Assembly (NCBI GenBank): GCA_009927195.1
Contig: RFNL01000172.1
Location: 1 to 5,196 of the forward strand
From: Betaproteobacteria bacterium
Lineage (GTDB): Bacteria > Pseudomonadota > Gammaproteobacteria > Burkholderiales > Burkholderiaceae_C
DNA: 5,196 bases
Reading direction: 5' to 3'
Position 1 is the first letter of the stretch. Each line of letters starts with the position of its first letter. The translations under genes and the position numbers were made by a program. Below, one piece after another: positions 1 through 5,196 of this stretch. The notes beneath the pieces are model-generated. The model had not been told where the DNA came from. It was given only the letters and a program-made list of their open reading frames with translations, and made no database searches.

Positions 1-499
1 CGCCGTCTTTGCTCATCAAATAGTCCACCGCCGGTATGGCCTGCTGGTTGGGGGCTGCGCCGGTGTAGAACACGTTTTTGGACAACTCTTCGCCTTCGTA
101 CTGCACGGGGTAGAACAACAATCCATTGAGCTCTTCCACCACGGGCAAAACCGACTTGCGGCTGACCGATGTCCAGCAACCAAAAATGACCGACACCTTG
201 TCTTGGGTCAGCAATTGCTTGGTTTTCTCAGCAAACAAGGGCCAGTTGGAGGCCGGGTCCACGATCACGGGCTCTAATTTTTTACCGAGTACACCGCCTT
301 TGGCGTTGATTTCGTCAATCGCCATCAAGACCGTGTCTTTCAACACCGTTTCTGAAATGGCCATGGTCCCAGACAGGCTGTGCAATACCCCCACCTTGAT
401 GGTTTCTTGGGCTAACACGGGTTGTATGGCGACCAGGCTGCAACTGACCACAGCGGCGGCAAATGCCAGCGATTTCAAATGACCACGACGGTTAAACAT
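1..499 (-). CDS. urtA: Urea ABC transporter substrate-binding protein UrtA (5' part, truncated by window edge)
   Basis: Periplasmic binding protein that captures urea and delivers it to the UrtBCDE importer. The first 166 residues are visible; the family is usually about 400 or more residues, so most of the gene lies to the left. The mature part begins with IKVGVLHSLSGTMAISET and contains INAKGGVLGKKLEPV, DPASNWPLFAEK, FGCWTSVSRKSVLPV and FYPVQYEGEE, which I recognise as UrtA signatures of the type I (Leu/Ile/Val-like) binding fold. The N-terminus is a signal peptide: R4-R5 followed by LK, a hydrophobic stretch, and a likely cleavage site V-L-A/Q-E after residue 30. The twin arginine suggests Tat export. 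V-V-S-C at residues 17-20 loosely resembles a lipobox, but I favour the later cleavage. The ATG at 499 has a GGAG element 7 bases upstream. Related amide-binding proteins (FmdD) look similar; the divergent urease operon favours urea. Confidence 0.95.
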   Translation of the reverse strand, partial: MFNRRGHLKSLAFAAAVVSCSLVAIQPVLAQETIKVGVLHSLSGTMAISETVLKDTVLMAIDEINAKGGVLGKKLEPVIVDPASNWPLFAEKTKQLLTQDKVSVIFGCWTSVSRKSVLPVVEELNGLLFYPVQYEGEELSKNVFYTGAAPNQQAIPAVDYLMSKDG

Positions 500-506
500 G
501 AACAGA

Positions 507-510
507 CTCC
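507..510 (-). promoter_or_regulatory. Ribosome binding site of urtA
   Basis: GGAG on the - strand, 7 bases before the ATG at 499. It supports that start, which is also the one that gives a complete signal peptide. Confidence 0.75.
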
Positions 511-561
511 AGACAAATGGGTTGAGGAATATGGGCGCTTGATAACGCCTGCAAACCCCTA

Positions 562-577
562 CGCAATCGCCATGCCA
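562..577 (-). promoter_or_regulatory. Candidate sigma-54 promoter for urtA
   Basis: Read on the - strand the site is TGGCATGGCGATTGCG. Against the sigma-54 consensus TGGCACGNNNNTTGCW it differs at only two specified positions (T for C, and the last base). The invariant GG lies at 576-575 and GC at 564-563, with exactly 10 bases between them. Transcription would start near 551, leaving a leader of about 52 bases before the ATG at 499. Sigma-54 promoters need an enhancer-binding activator such as NtrC, which fits a urea importer induced by nitrogen shortage. The match is seen; activity is inferred. Confidence 0.65.
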
Positions 578-638
578 TGCTCAAAGAGATTGAGAAACCC
601 ATTGGTCATCTCAAAAGTTCGCCCCAACAAAGTCCTGT

Positions 639-720
639 CGCACCACGGCGGGGAATGATCCAGGCGATATCGCACCAAAAATGGGCGGCCCATGTCCAGC
701 GTTGGAAAAGACAAGCACCA
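639..720. promoter_or_regulatory. Cluster of three GCACCA elements, candidate activator (NtrC-like) binding region
   Basis: GCACCA occurs three times in the same orientation, at 640-645, 672-677 and 715-720. The steps of 32 and 43 bases are close to three and four helical turns. NtrC binds TGCACC-N5-GGTGCA, so each element matches five of six bases of a left half-site. The right halves are poor: GGGGAA at 650-655, TGGGCG at 682-687 and TGCGCT at 725-730 score 4, 3 and 3 of 6. The cluster lies roughly 65-155 bases upstream of both inferred start points, a normal enhancer distance. Another regulator is possible. Confidence 0.4.
681..693. repeat. 13-base perfect palindrome (ATGGGC-G-GCCCAT)
   Basis: Two perfect 6-base arms flank a single central G. 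It is about midway between the two divergent promoters and overlaps the second GCACCA element's right half-site. The one-base centre argues against an RNA hairpin and for a dimeric protein-binding site, but no regulator can be named. Confidence 0.45.
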
Positions 721-767
721 AACCTGCGCTGTTCAATGGCCTGCCAAACAAGGTCAGCCCGATGGCG

Positions 768-783
768 GGGCACACAAGTTGCA
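768..783 (+). promoter_or_regulatory. Candidate sigma-54 promoter for the urease operon
   Basis: The site reads GGGCACACAAGTTGCA. Against TGGCACGNNNNTTGCW it keeps the GG (769-770), CAC, and a full TTGCA, with the invariant GC at 781-782 and the required 10 bases between GG and GC. Only the leading T and the base after CAC differ. Transcription would start near 794, giving a leader of about 26 bases before ureA. It is the partner of the - strand site at 562-577. The match is seen; function is inferred. Confidence 0.7.
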
Positions 784-819
784 TCACAATGTTGCTTTGG
801 ATGTGGTCAGGGAAATATC

Positions 820-1122
820 ATGGAACTCACACCCCGCGAAAAAGACAAACTGCTGATCTTCACAGCGGCTTTGTTGGCCGAACGGCGCAAAGCCCGCGGC
901 TTGAAATTGAACTACCCGGAAGCCGTGGCCTTCATCAGCGCTGCGGTCATGGAGGGCGCCAGGGATGGCAAAACCGTGGCGCAACTCATGAGCGAAGGTC
1001 GCAGCATCCTGACCCGTTCAGATGTGATGGACGGCGTGGCCGAGATGATTCCCGACATCCAGGTCGAAGCCACGTTCCCTGACGGCACCAAACTGGTGAC
1101 CGTGCACCAACCCATTGTTTGA
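820..1122 (+). CDS. ureA: Urease gamma subunit UreA
   Basis: Smallest structural subunit of urease. It packs with UreB and UreC into the cytoplasmic (UreABC)3 enzyme that hydrolyses urea to ammonia and carbamate. The product is 100 residues, the standard length for a separate gamma subunit. It starts MELTPREKDKLLIFTAALLA and contains the family segments ERRKARGLKLNYPEAVAFI, ARDGKTVAQLM, MIPDIQVEATFPDGTKLVTV and a terminal HQPIV. The ATG at 820 is chosen because AGGGA (809-813) lies 6 bases upstream and the family begins exactly here; the same frame is open further upstream but that part is not UreA-like. It is the first gene of the operon, directly behind the sigma-54-type promoter. Confidence 0.97.
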   Translation: MELTPREKDKLLIFTAALLAERRKARGLKLNYPEAVAFISAAVMEGARDGKTVAQLMSEGRSILTRSDVMDGVAEMIPDIQVEATFPDGTKLVTVHQPIV

Positions 1123-1136
1123 ATCCATGAAACCCC

Positions 1137-1141
1137 AGGAG
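1137..1141 (+). promoter_or_regulatory. Ribosome binding site deciding the ureJ start
   Basis: AGGAG, 6 bases before the ATG at 1148. It favours 1148 over the in-frame ATGs at 1127 (which would place this site inside the gene) and 1154. Confidence 0.7.
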
Positions 1142-1147
1142 TTCTTC

Positions 1148-1912
1148 ATGTCCATGAACGCTTTGCAACGCTTGCTGATCATTGCTGCCACCTTGTTGGT
1201 GGCCAACACCGCTTGGGCGCACCCCAACTCCAGCTTGGTGGACCATCAACTTGCGTTCTTCAGTGGCTTGCTTCATCCACTGACCGGCCCAGACCATTTG
1301 TTGGTGATGCTCGCAGTGGGGCTTTGGGCGCGTTTTCATTCACGGCATGTCTGGCTGGCGCCTGCCTTGTTTGTGTGTTCGATGGCTGTCGGCTTTGTCG
1401 CCAGCGCCCTGAGTGGCATCCTGCCTGACCCAGAAATCATGATAGCCATGTCGGTCTTGATCATGGGTTTGTTATTGGGTCAACAGCATATCAAGCTGGG
1501 ACGACTGATGTGGCCCATGTTGCTGTCTTTTGGTTTGTTTCATGGCATGGCGCACGGGTTGGAAGCCGACGCAACTGCCAGGACAGGTTTCATGCTGGGC
1601 ATGTTGCTGTGCACCTGTGGATTGCATCTGGCGGGCTCGCTGTTGGGTCGGTCATTGATGCGTTTGAATCACGCCTTGCTGATTCAACGGGTCAGTGGTT
1701 GGAGCATGGCACTGTTTGGCGTCAGCTTGCTGGCACCGTTTTGTGGACGGTTGCAGCATGACCCCAGGAGAACTCTTCACCGATGCCGGGCATCACACCC
1801 TGAATGCTGGTCGCCGCACCCATACCTTGGTGGTGCGCAACGCGGGCGACCGCCCCATTCAAGTGGGTTCGCACTACCACTTTGCCGAAACCAACCATGG
1901 TTTGCAGTTTGA
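1148..1912 (+). CDS. ureJ: HupE/UreJ-family nickel permease; 3' end runs out of frame through ureB
   Basis: Inner-membrane protein of the HupE/UreJ family, thought to import nickel for urease or hydrogenase. A signal peptide-like N-terminus (likely cut at A-W-A/H-P, after residue 24) exposes an N-terminal His, typical of the family. Family motifs follow: HPLTGPDHLLVMLAVGLWA (about residues 44-62), FHGMAHGLE, and CGLHLAG. About six hydrophobic segments run to GVSLLA at residue 196, the usual end of the family. As written the frame then continues another 58 residues, hydrophilic and unlike the family, to a stop at 1910-1912, overlapping ureB by 155 bases. A one-base shift between about 1730 and 1745 would instead give a short ending ...LWTVAA and a stop at 1759-1761, forming ATGA with ureB. 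I suspect a sequence error or a recent frameshift, so the true end may be 1761. Identity is firm; the 3' end is not. Confidence 0.85.
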   Translation: MSMNALQRLLIIAATLLVANTAWAHPNSSLVDHQLAFFSGLLHPLTGPDHLLVMLAVGLWARFHSRHVWLAPALFVCSMAVGFVASALSGILPDPEIMIAMSVLIMGLLLGQQHIKLGRLMWPMLLSFGLFHGMAHGLEADATARTGFMLGMLLCTCGLHLAGSLLGRSLMRLNHALLIQRVSGWSMALFGVSLLAPFCGRLQHDPRRTLHRCRASHPECWSPHPYLGGAQRGRPPHSSGFALPLCRNQPWFAV

Positions 1913-2075
1913 TCGAACGGCGGCCCGTGGCATGCGCTTGAACATCGCGTCGGGCACAGCGGTTCGCTTTGAACCGGGTCAGGAACGCACGGTCGAATTG
2001 GTCGGCTACGCGGGGGATCGTCAGGTGTATGGCTTTCGCGGTGATGTGCAAGGCGCCTTGAAAGGAGACCAGTGA
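1758..2075 (+). CDS. ureB: Urease beta subunit UreB
   Basis: Second structural subunit of urease, 105 residues, the usual length for a separate beta subunit. It begins MTPGELF and has the family blocks NAGDRPIQVGSHYHFAETN (about residues 28-46), FDRTAARGMRLNIASGTAVR, FEPGQERTVELV and GDRQVYGFRGDVQGAL. The ATG at 1758 matches the family start. Only a weak GGACGG (1745-1750) precedes it, so translation is probably coupled to ureJ. If the ureJ frameshift is repaired, ureJ ends in an ATGA overlap with this start, as in coupled operons. The UreB frame is intact throughout the stretch where the extended ureJ frame overlaps it, which marks UreB as the real protein there. Confidence 0.97.
   Translation: MTPGELFTDAGHHTLNAGRRTHTLVVRNAGDRPIQVGSHYHFAETNHGLQFDRTAARGMRLNIASGTAVRFEPGQERTVELVGYAGDRQVYGFRGDVQGALKGDQ
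2061..2067 (+). promoter_or_regulatory. Ribosome binding site of ureC
   Basis: AAAGGAG, 7 bases before the ATG at 2075 and only 4 before the in-frame GTG at 2072. It is the strongest such site in the operon and favours the ATG. It lies in the last codons of ureB. Confidence 0.75.
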
Positions 2076-3820
2076 TGGCTCAGATTGAAAAACGCGCCTA
2101 TGCCGAAATGTATGGCCCCACCGTCGGTGACCGCTTGCGTTTGGCCGACACCGACCTGGTCATTGAAGTGGAGCAAGACTTCACGCTGCGAGCCGGTGGT
2201 TATGGCGAGGAAGTGAAATTTGGCGGTGGCAAGACCATCCGCGATGGCATGGCACAAAGCCAACGCACCCGCAACGGTCCGCCGGGCACCGGCGCGCAAG
2301 CCGGTGGCGCGATGGACTGCGTGCTGACCAATGCCCTGATTTTGGAACACTGGGGCATTGTCAAGGCCGACATTGGCATCAAGAACTCACGCATCGCCGC
2401 CATCGGCAAGGCGGGCAACCCCGACACCCAACCCGGCGTGGACATCGTCATCGGACCCGGCACCGAAATCATTTCCTGCGAAGGCATGATCGTGACCGCA
2501 GGTGCGATCGACACCCACATCCACTTCATTGCCCCTCAACAAATTGAGGAGGCTTTGTGCAGCGGTGTCACCACCATGCTGGGCGGGGGTACTGGGCCCG
2601 CCACGGGCACCTTTGCCACCACTTGCACACCTGGCCCTTGGAACATTGAGCGCATGCTGCAAGCAGCAGACGCATTCCCCATGAACCTCGGCTTCATGGG
2701 CAAAGGCAATGCGGCCTTGCCCAACGCTTTGCATGAGCAAATCAACGCGGGCGCGATTGGCCTGAAACTGCACGAAGACTGGGGCACCACGCCCGCAGCC
2801 ATCGACAACTGCTTGAATGTGGCTGAAGAGACCGACACCCAAGTCGCGATCCACACCGACACCTTGAATGAATCTGGCTTCGTGGAGGATACGGTGGCGG
2901 CTTTCAAAGGTCGCACCATCCACACCTTCCACACCGAAGGTGCGGGCGGCGGCCATGCGCCCGATATTTTGAAAGTGGTGGGGCAAGCCAATGTGCTGCC
3001 CTCCTCCACCAACCCCACGCGCCCTTACACGATCAACACCTTGGATGAGCACGTGGACATGTTGATGGTCTGCCACCATCTCGACCCCGCTATTGCCGAG
3101 GACTTGGCGTTTGCCGAAAGCCGCATCCGCCGTGAAACCATCGCCGCCGAAGACATCTTGCACGACATCGGCGCGATCAGCATGTTTTCCTCCGACTCCC
3201 AAGCCATGGGCCGTGTGGGTGAGGTGAGCCTGCGTTGCTGGCAAACCGCGCACAAGATGAAACAGCAACGCGGCCCCTTGCCAGGCGATACCGATCGCCA
3301 TGACAACGCCCGCGTGAAGCGTTACATGGCCAAACTCGCCATCAACCCGGCCATCGCGCACGGCATCAGCCACGACGTGGGCAGCCTGGAAGTGGGCAAA
3401 TGGGCCGACATCGTGCTGTGGAAACCCGCTTTCTTCGGCGTCAAACCCTTCATCATCATGAAAGGCGGTTTCATCGCCATGGCGGCCATGGGCGACCCCA
3501 ACGCCTCCATCCCCACACCTCAACCGGTGCACTACCGCCCTATGTTTGGCGCTCATGGTGGCGCTTTGCACAAGGGGTCGCTCAGCTTTGTGTCGCAAGC
3601 CGCGCTGCAAGCCGGCGTGGGTGAACGATACGGTTTGTACAAATCCTTGAGCGCAGTGAAACACATCCGTGGCGTGGGCAAGCGCGACATGATTCACAAC
3701 CACATCACCCCGCGCATGGAAGTGGATGCCCAAACCTATGCGGTGCGCGCCGATGGCATGTTGCTCACCTGTGAGCCTGCCAGCAGCTTGCCCATGACGC
3801 AGCGCTACTTCTTGTTTTGA
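2075..3820 (+). CDS. ureC: Urease alpha subunit UreC (catalytic)
   Basis: Catalytic subunit of the nickel urease, an amidohydrolase-fold protein of 581 residues. All active-site residues are present at a constant offset of 14 from Klebsiella numbering. H148 and H150 (DTHIHF), the lysine carbamylated to bridge the two nickels K231 (GLKLHEDWG), H260 (AIHTDTLNE), H286 (HTFHTEGAGGGHAPD) and D374 (SSDSQAMGR) bind nickel. H233 and H334 act on substrate and C333 sits in the mobile flap (MVCHHLD). It ends in the family-typical LPMTQRYFLF. The 14 extra residues all lie before the active site: about 4 near residues 38-42 (LRAGG) and about 10 near 64-78 (a Gly/Pro-rich stretch). Start at ATG 2075, sharing one base with the ureB stop (TGATG). 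The enzyme should be active. Confidence 0.98.
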   Translation: MAQIEKRAYAEMYGPTVGDRLRLADTDLVIEVEQDFTLRAGGYGEEVKFGGGKTIRDGMAQSQRTRNGPPGTGAQAGGAMDCVLTNALILEHWGIVKADIGIKNSRIAAIGKAGNPDTQPGVDIVIGPGTEIISCEGMIVTAGAIDTHIHFIAPQQIEEALCSGVTTMLGGGTGPATGTFATTCTPGPWNIERMLQAADAFPMNLGFMGKGNAALPNALHEQINAGAIGLKLHEDWGTTPAAIDNCLNVAEETDTQVAIHTDTLNESGFVEDTVAAFKGRTIHTFHTEGAGGGHAPDILKVVGQANVLPSSTNPTRPYTINTLDEHVDMLMVCHHLDPAIAEDLAFAESRIRRETIAAEDILHDIGAISMFSSDSQAMGRVGEVSLRCWQTAHKMKQQRGPLPGDTDRHDNARVKRYMAKLAINPAIAHGISHDVGSLEVGKWADIVLWKPAFFGVKPFIIMKGGFIAMAAMGDPNASIPTPQPVHYRPMFGAHGGALHKGSLSFVSQAALQAGVGERYGLYKSLSAVKHIRGVGKRDMIHNHITPRMEVDAQTYAVRADGMLLTCEPASSLPMTQRYFLF

Positions 3821-3824
3821 CCCC

Positions 3825-4358
3825 ATGATTCATTACGCCAAACTCGTGCGCCAAGGCCTCGGCCTGGCCAAGCCCCTGCTCAATCGAGCTGCCAAGGTCA
3901 GCCTCGATTGGGATGTGCGGCAAAAAAGCCGCTTTGAGACCACCAACAGCCTGGGGCAAAGCGTCGGTGTGTTTTTGCCTCGCGGCAGCGTCATCCGTGG
4001 TGGCGATGTGTTGGTCGGTGAAGACGGCTCTCTGTTGCAGGTGCTGGCCGCCCCCCAAGCCGTGTTGCGCATCACCTTCGATGACCAACGCGGCACATCT
4101 TTTGACTTGACGCGAGCGGCCTACCACCTGGGCAACCGCCATGTGCCCATCGAGTTACAAGCCGATCATTTGAAAATTGAACCCGACCATGTGTTGGCCG
4201 ACATGTTGCGCGCCATGCATCTGACGGTAGTGGCCGTGGACGAAGCCTTTGAACCCGAGCGTGGTGCCTACGGAGACCATGGCGGTCACGCACATGGACA
4301 CAGCCATGACCACCAACATGGTCATGTGCATGGGCCGCATTGCAGCCACGACCATTGA
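3825..4358 (+). CDS. ureE: Urease accessory protein UreE (nickel chaperone)
   Basis: Cytoplasmic metallochaperone that brings nickel to the UreD-UreF-UreG-apourease complex. 177 residues. The N-terminal domain (about 1-75) holds RAAKVSLDWDVRQKSRF and GVFLPRGSVIRGGDVLVGEDG. The C-terminal metal-binding domain holds YHLGNRHVPIEL, with the conserved interfacial His, and EPDHVLADMLRAM. From about residue 150 a tail of 28 residues carries 12 His and one Cys, a nickel-storing tail like that of Klebsiella UreE. The gap to ureC is 4 bases and no Shine-Dalgarno sequence is visible, so translation is probably coupled to ureC. Confidence 0.97.
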   Translation: MIHYAKLVRQGLGLAKPLLNRAAKVSLDWDVRQKSRFETTNSLGQSVGVFLPRGSVIRGGDVLVGEDGSLLQVLAAPQAVLRITFDDQRGTSFDLTRAAYHLGNRHVPIELQADHLKIEPDHVLADMLRAMHLTVVAVDEAFEPERGAYGDHGGHAHGHSHDHQHGHVHGPHCSHDH

Positions 4359-4359
4359 C

Positions 4360-5043
4360 ATGCAAGCTGCTTCCTCCGACTTGCTTTGGTTGATGCAACT
4401 GGCCTCGCCGGCTTTGCCCGTGGGTGGTTATTCGTATTCAGAAGGGCTTGAAGCCGCAGTGGAACACGGCTTGGTGCATGACGAAGCATCCGCCCAAACC
4501 TGGTTGCAAGACCAGTTGCACCTGGTGCAAGCGCGCAGCGAACTGCCCGTGGTGTCACAAGCCATGCTTGCTTGGCAGGCACACGATGTGCAACGCTTGA
4601 ACCAACTCAATGCCTGGGTGATGCAAACCCGCGAAACCTTCGAGATCCGTTTGCAAACCGAACAAATGGGGCGCTCGCTGCTCGATTGGTTGCGCAACCA
4701 CACCGATGTCGACACCGAGCGCCTGAGCACTTGCCAACAATTGCCACCTACCTGGCCCTTGGTGTTCGCCTTGGCCCTCACCACCCGCGCGGTGGCAGCC
4801 CGCGATGGTTTGCTGACCACCGCCTTCGCCTGGGCAGAAAACATGGTGCAAGCCGCCATCAAATCGGTGCCACTGGGTCAACGCAGCGGTCAACGCATCT
4901 TGGCCGCCTTGAGTGCCGAGATTCCATCGGCGGTCGATCACGCCATGTCTTTGAACGACGATCAACGTCAAGCCTTTAGCCCGCGTTTGGCGATATTGTC
5001 GGCGCGCCATGAAACCCAATATTCACGACTGTTTCGATCATGA
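4360..5043 (+). CDS. ureF: Urease accessory protein UreF
   Basis: All-helical accessory protein that, with UreD and UreG, forms the complex activating apourease; it is considered to gate or couple UreG GTP hydrolysis to nickel delivery. 227 residues, a normal length. Family features are LLWLMQLASPALPVGGYSYS followed by EGLEAAVEHGLV near the N-terminus, RETFEIRLQTEQMGRSL in the middle, AENMVQAAIKSVPLGQRSGQ later, and the C-terminal HETQYSRLFRS, the tail known to contact UreG/UreD partners. I start at ATG 4360, one base after the ureE stop, because MQAASSDLLWLMQL fits the family. The open frame extends back to 4249 but that part only mirrors the His-rich tail of ureE. No clear ribosome binding site; coupling to ureE is likely. 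Confidence 0.96.
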   Translation: MQAASSDLLWLMQLASPALPVGGYSYSEGLEAAVEHGLVHDEASAQTWLQDQLHLVQARSELPVVSQAMLAWQAHDVQRLNQLNAWVMQTRETFEIRLQTEQMGRSLLDWLRNHTDVDTERLSTCQQLPPTWPLVFALALTTRAVAARDGLLTTAFAWAENMVQAAIKSVPLGQRSGQRILAALSAEIPSAVDHAMSLNDDQRQAFSPRLAILSARHETQYSRLFRS

Positions 5044-5196
5044 ACACTGCACTGCACCATATTCCTTTTCGCACCAAAAAACTCCCTCCCCTGCGCGTGG
5101 GCATCGGCGGCCCTGTGGGCTCGGGCAAAACCACTTTGCTGGAGATGCTGTGCAAAACCATGCGCCAGGACTACGACCTGATCGCCATCACCAACG
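5040..5196 (+). CDS. ureG: Urease accessory GTPase UreG (5' part, truncated by window edge)
   Basis: SIMIBI-class GTPase whose GTP hydrolysis drives nickel insertion into urease. 52 residues are visible of a protein of roughly 200 or more. After a short N-terminal tail with two His (MNTALHHIPFRTKKLPPLRV), the P-loop GPVGSGKT occupies residues 24-31 with K30 and T31, then LLEMLCKTMR and YDLIAITN, as in UreG. Its ATG overlaps the ureF stop (ATGA, 5040-5043), and no ribosome binding site is obvious, so translational coupling to ureF is expected. Confidence 0.96.
   Translation, partial: MNTALHHIPFRTKKLPPLRVGIGGPVGSGKTTLLEMLCKTMRQDYDLIAITN

Larger units (their letters stand above)
500..819. other. 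Divergent non-coding control region between urtA and ureA
   Basis: I see no gene in these 320 bases. The open frames crossing it are an upstream extension of the ureA frame and out-of-frame shadows, without convincing starts or recognisable protein. It holds an outward-facing sigma-54-type promoter near each end, three GCACCA elements in the middle, a 13-base perfect palindrome at 681-693, and a weak hairpin in the urtA leader (GGCGC at 534-538 against ACGCC at 545-549, one wobble pair). I found no terminator, riboswitch or tRNA. A ureD gene, often placed before ureA, is absent; there is no room for it. Confidence 0.8.

Noticed and set aside
126..482. + strand open frame of 118 codons at the left edge
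   Set aside because: It lies opposite urtA, whose - strand translation matches the urea-binding protein family throughout.
534..549. Possible hairpin or riboswitch in the urtA leader
   Set aside because: Only a 5-pair stem with one wobble and a 6-base loop; the leader of about 52 bases shows no known riboswitch core such as the guanidine classes, and no T-run for a terminator.
601..625. Possible IHF site (TCTCAAAAGTTCG) between the promoters
   Set aside because: It misses key positions of WATCAANNNNTTR, so I do not call it, although IHF bending would fit sigma-54 promoters.
577..819. Upstream extension of the ureA frame (about 80 codons)
   Set aside because: The translation is not UreA-like, crosses the sigma-54-type promoter, and the family start with a ribosome binding site is at 820.
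2387..3826. Long open frame on the - strand (479 codons) opposite ureC
   Set aside because: It is the antisense shadow of a GC-biased gene: low-complexity His/Gly/Val-rich translation, no recognisable domain, and it covers the well-conserved ureC.
4267..4358. CAT/GAC-type near-repeats at the 3' end of ureE
   Set aside because: They come from His-rich coding (CAT/CAC codons) rather than from a DNA repeat element; spacing is irregular.
4249..4359. Upstream extension of the ureF frame to an ATG at 4249
   Set aside because: It would overlap ureE by 110 bases and reads a Met/Thr-rich sequence that only mirrors the His-rich tail codons of ureE; UreF homology starts at 4360.

Overview
The window is a nitrogen-scavenging locus: a urease operon on the + strand and, divergent from it, the start of a urea ABC transporter operon on the - strand. 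The proteins look like those of Betaproteobacteria (Burkholderiales, probably Comamonadaceae). Clues are the UreA-UreJ-UreB-UreC-UreE-UreF-UreG order, the UreG N-terminus (TALHHIP..RTKKLPPLRVG), the UreC segment TLRAGGYGEEVKFGGG, moderately high GC, and a nickel permease gene inside the operon. No genus can be fixed from sequence reading alone.

Layout: 1-499 (-) is the 5' part of urtA, the periplasmic urea-binding protein, running off the left edge. 500-819 is a non-coding divergent control region. 820-1122 is ureA (gamma subunit). 1148 to about 1761, or 1912 as the frame reads, is a HupE/UreJ-type nickel permease. 1758-2075 is ureB (beta subunit), 2075-3820 ureC (catalytic alpha subunit), 3825-4358 ureE (nickel chaperone with a His-rich tail), 4360-5043 ureF (accessory protein), and 5040-5196 the start of ureG (GTPase), cut by the right edge. 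The + strand genes are tightly packed. ureB/ureC overlap by one base, ureF/ureG share ATGA, and ureC/ureE and ureE/ureF are 4 and 1 bases apart.

How it works together: UrtA captures urea for import. UreABC hydrolyses it to ammonia and carbamate at a two-nickel centre. The UreJ-type permease would supply nickel, and UreE, UreF and UreG (with UreD, not encoded here) insert it. The intergenic region carries two good matches to the sigma-54 (-24/-12) promoter consensus, one facing each operon. Between them lie three same-orientation GCACCA elements resembling half-sites of the nitrogen regulator NtrC. This suggests that nitrogen limitation switches on urea uptake and urea breakdown together.

The gene content is a known system; I see no unknown one. 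Points worth a second look are the back-to-back sigma-54 promoter pair, the GCACCA triplet with an adjacent perfect palindrome, the out-of-frame 3' end of ureJ that runs through ureB, two N-terminal insertions in UreC, and the lack of ureD.
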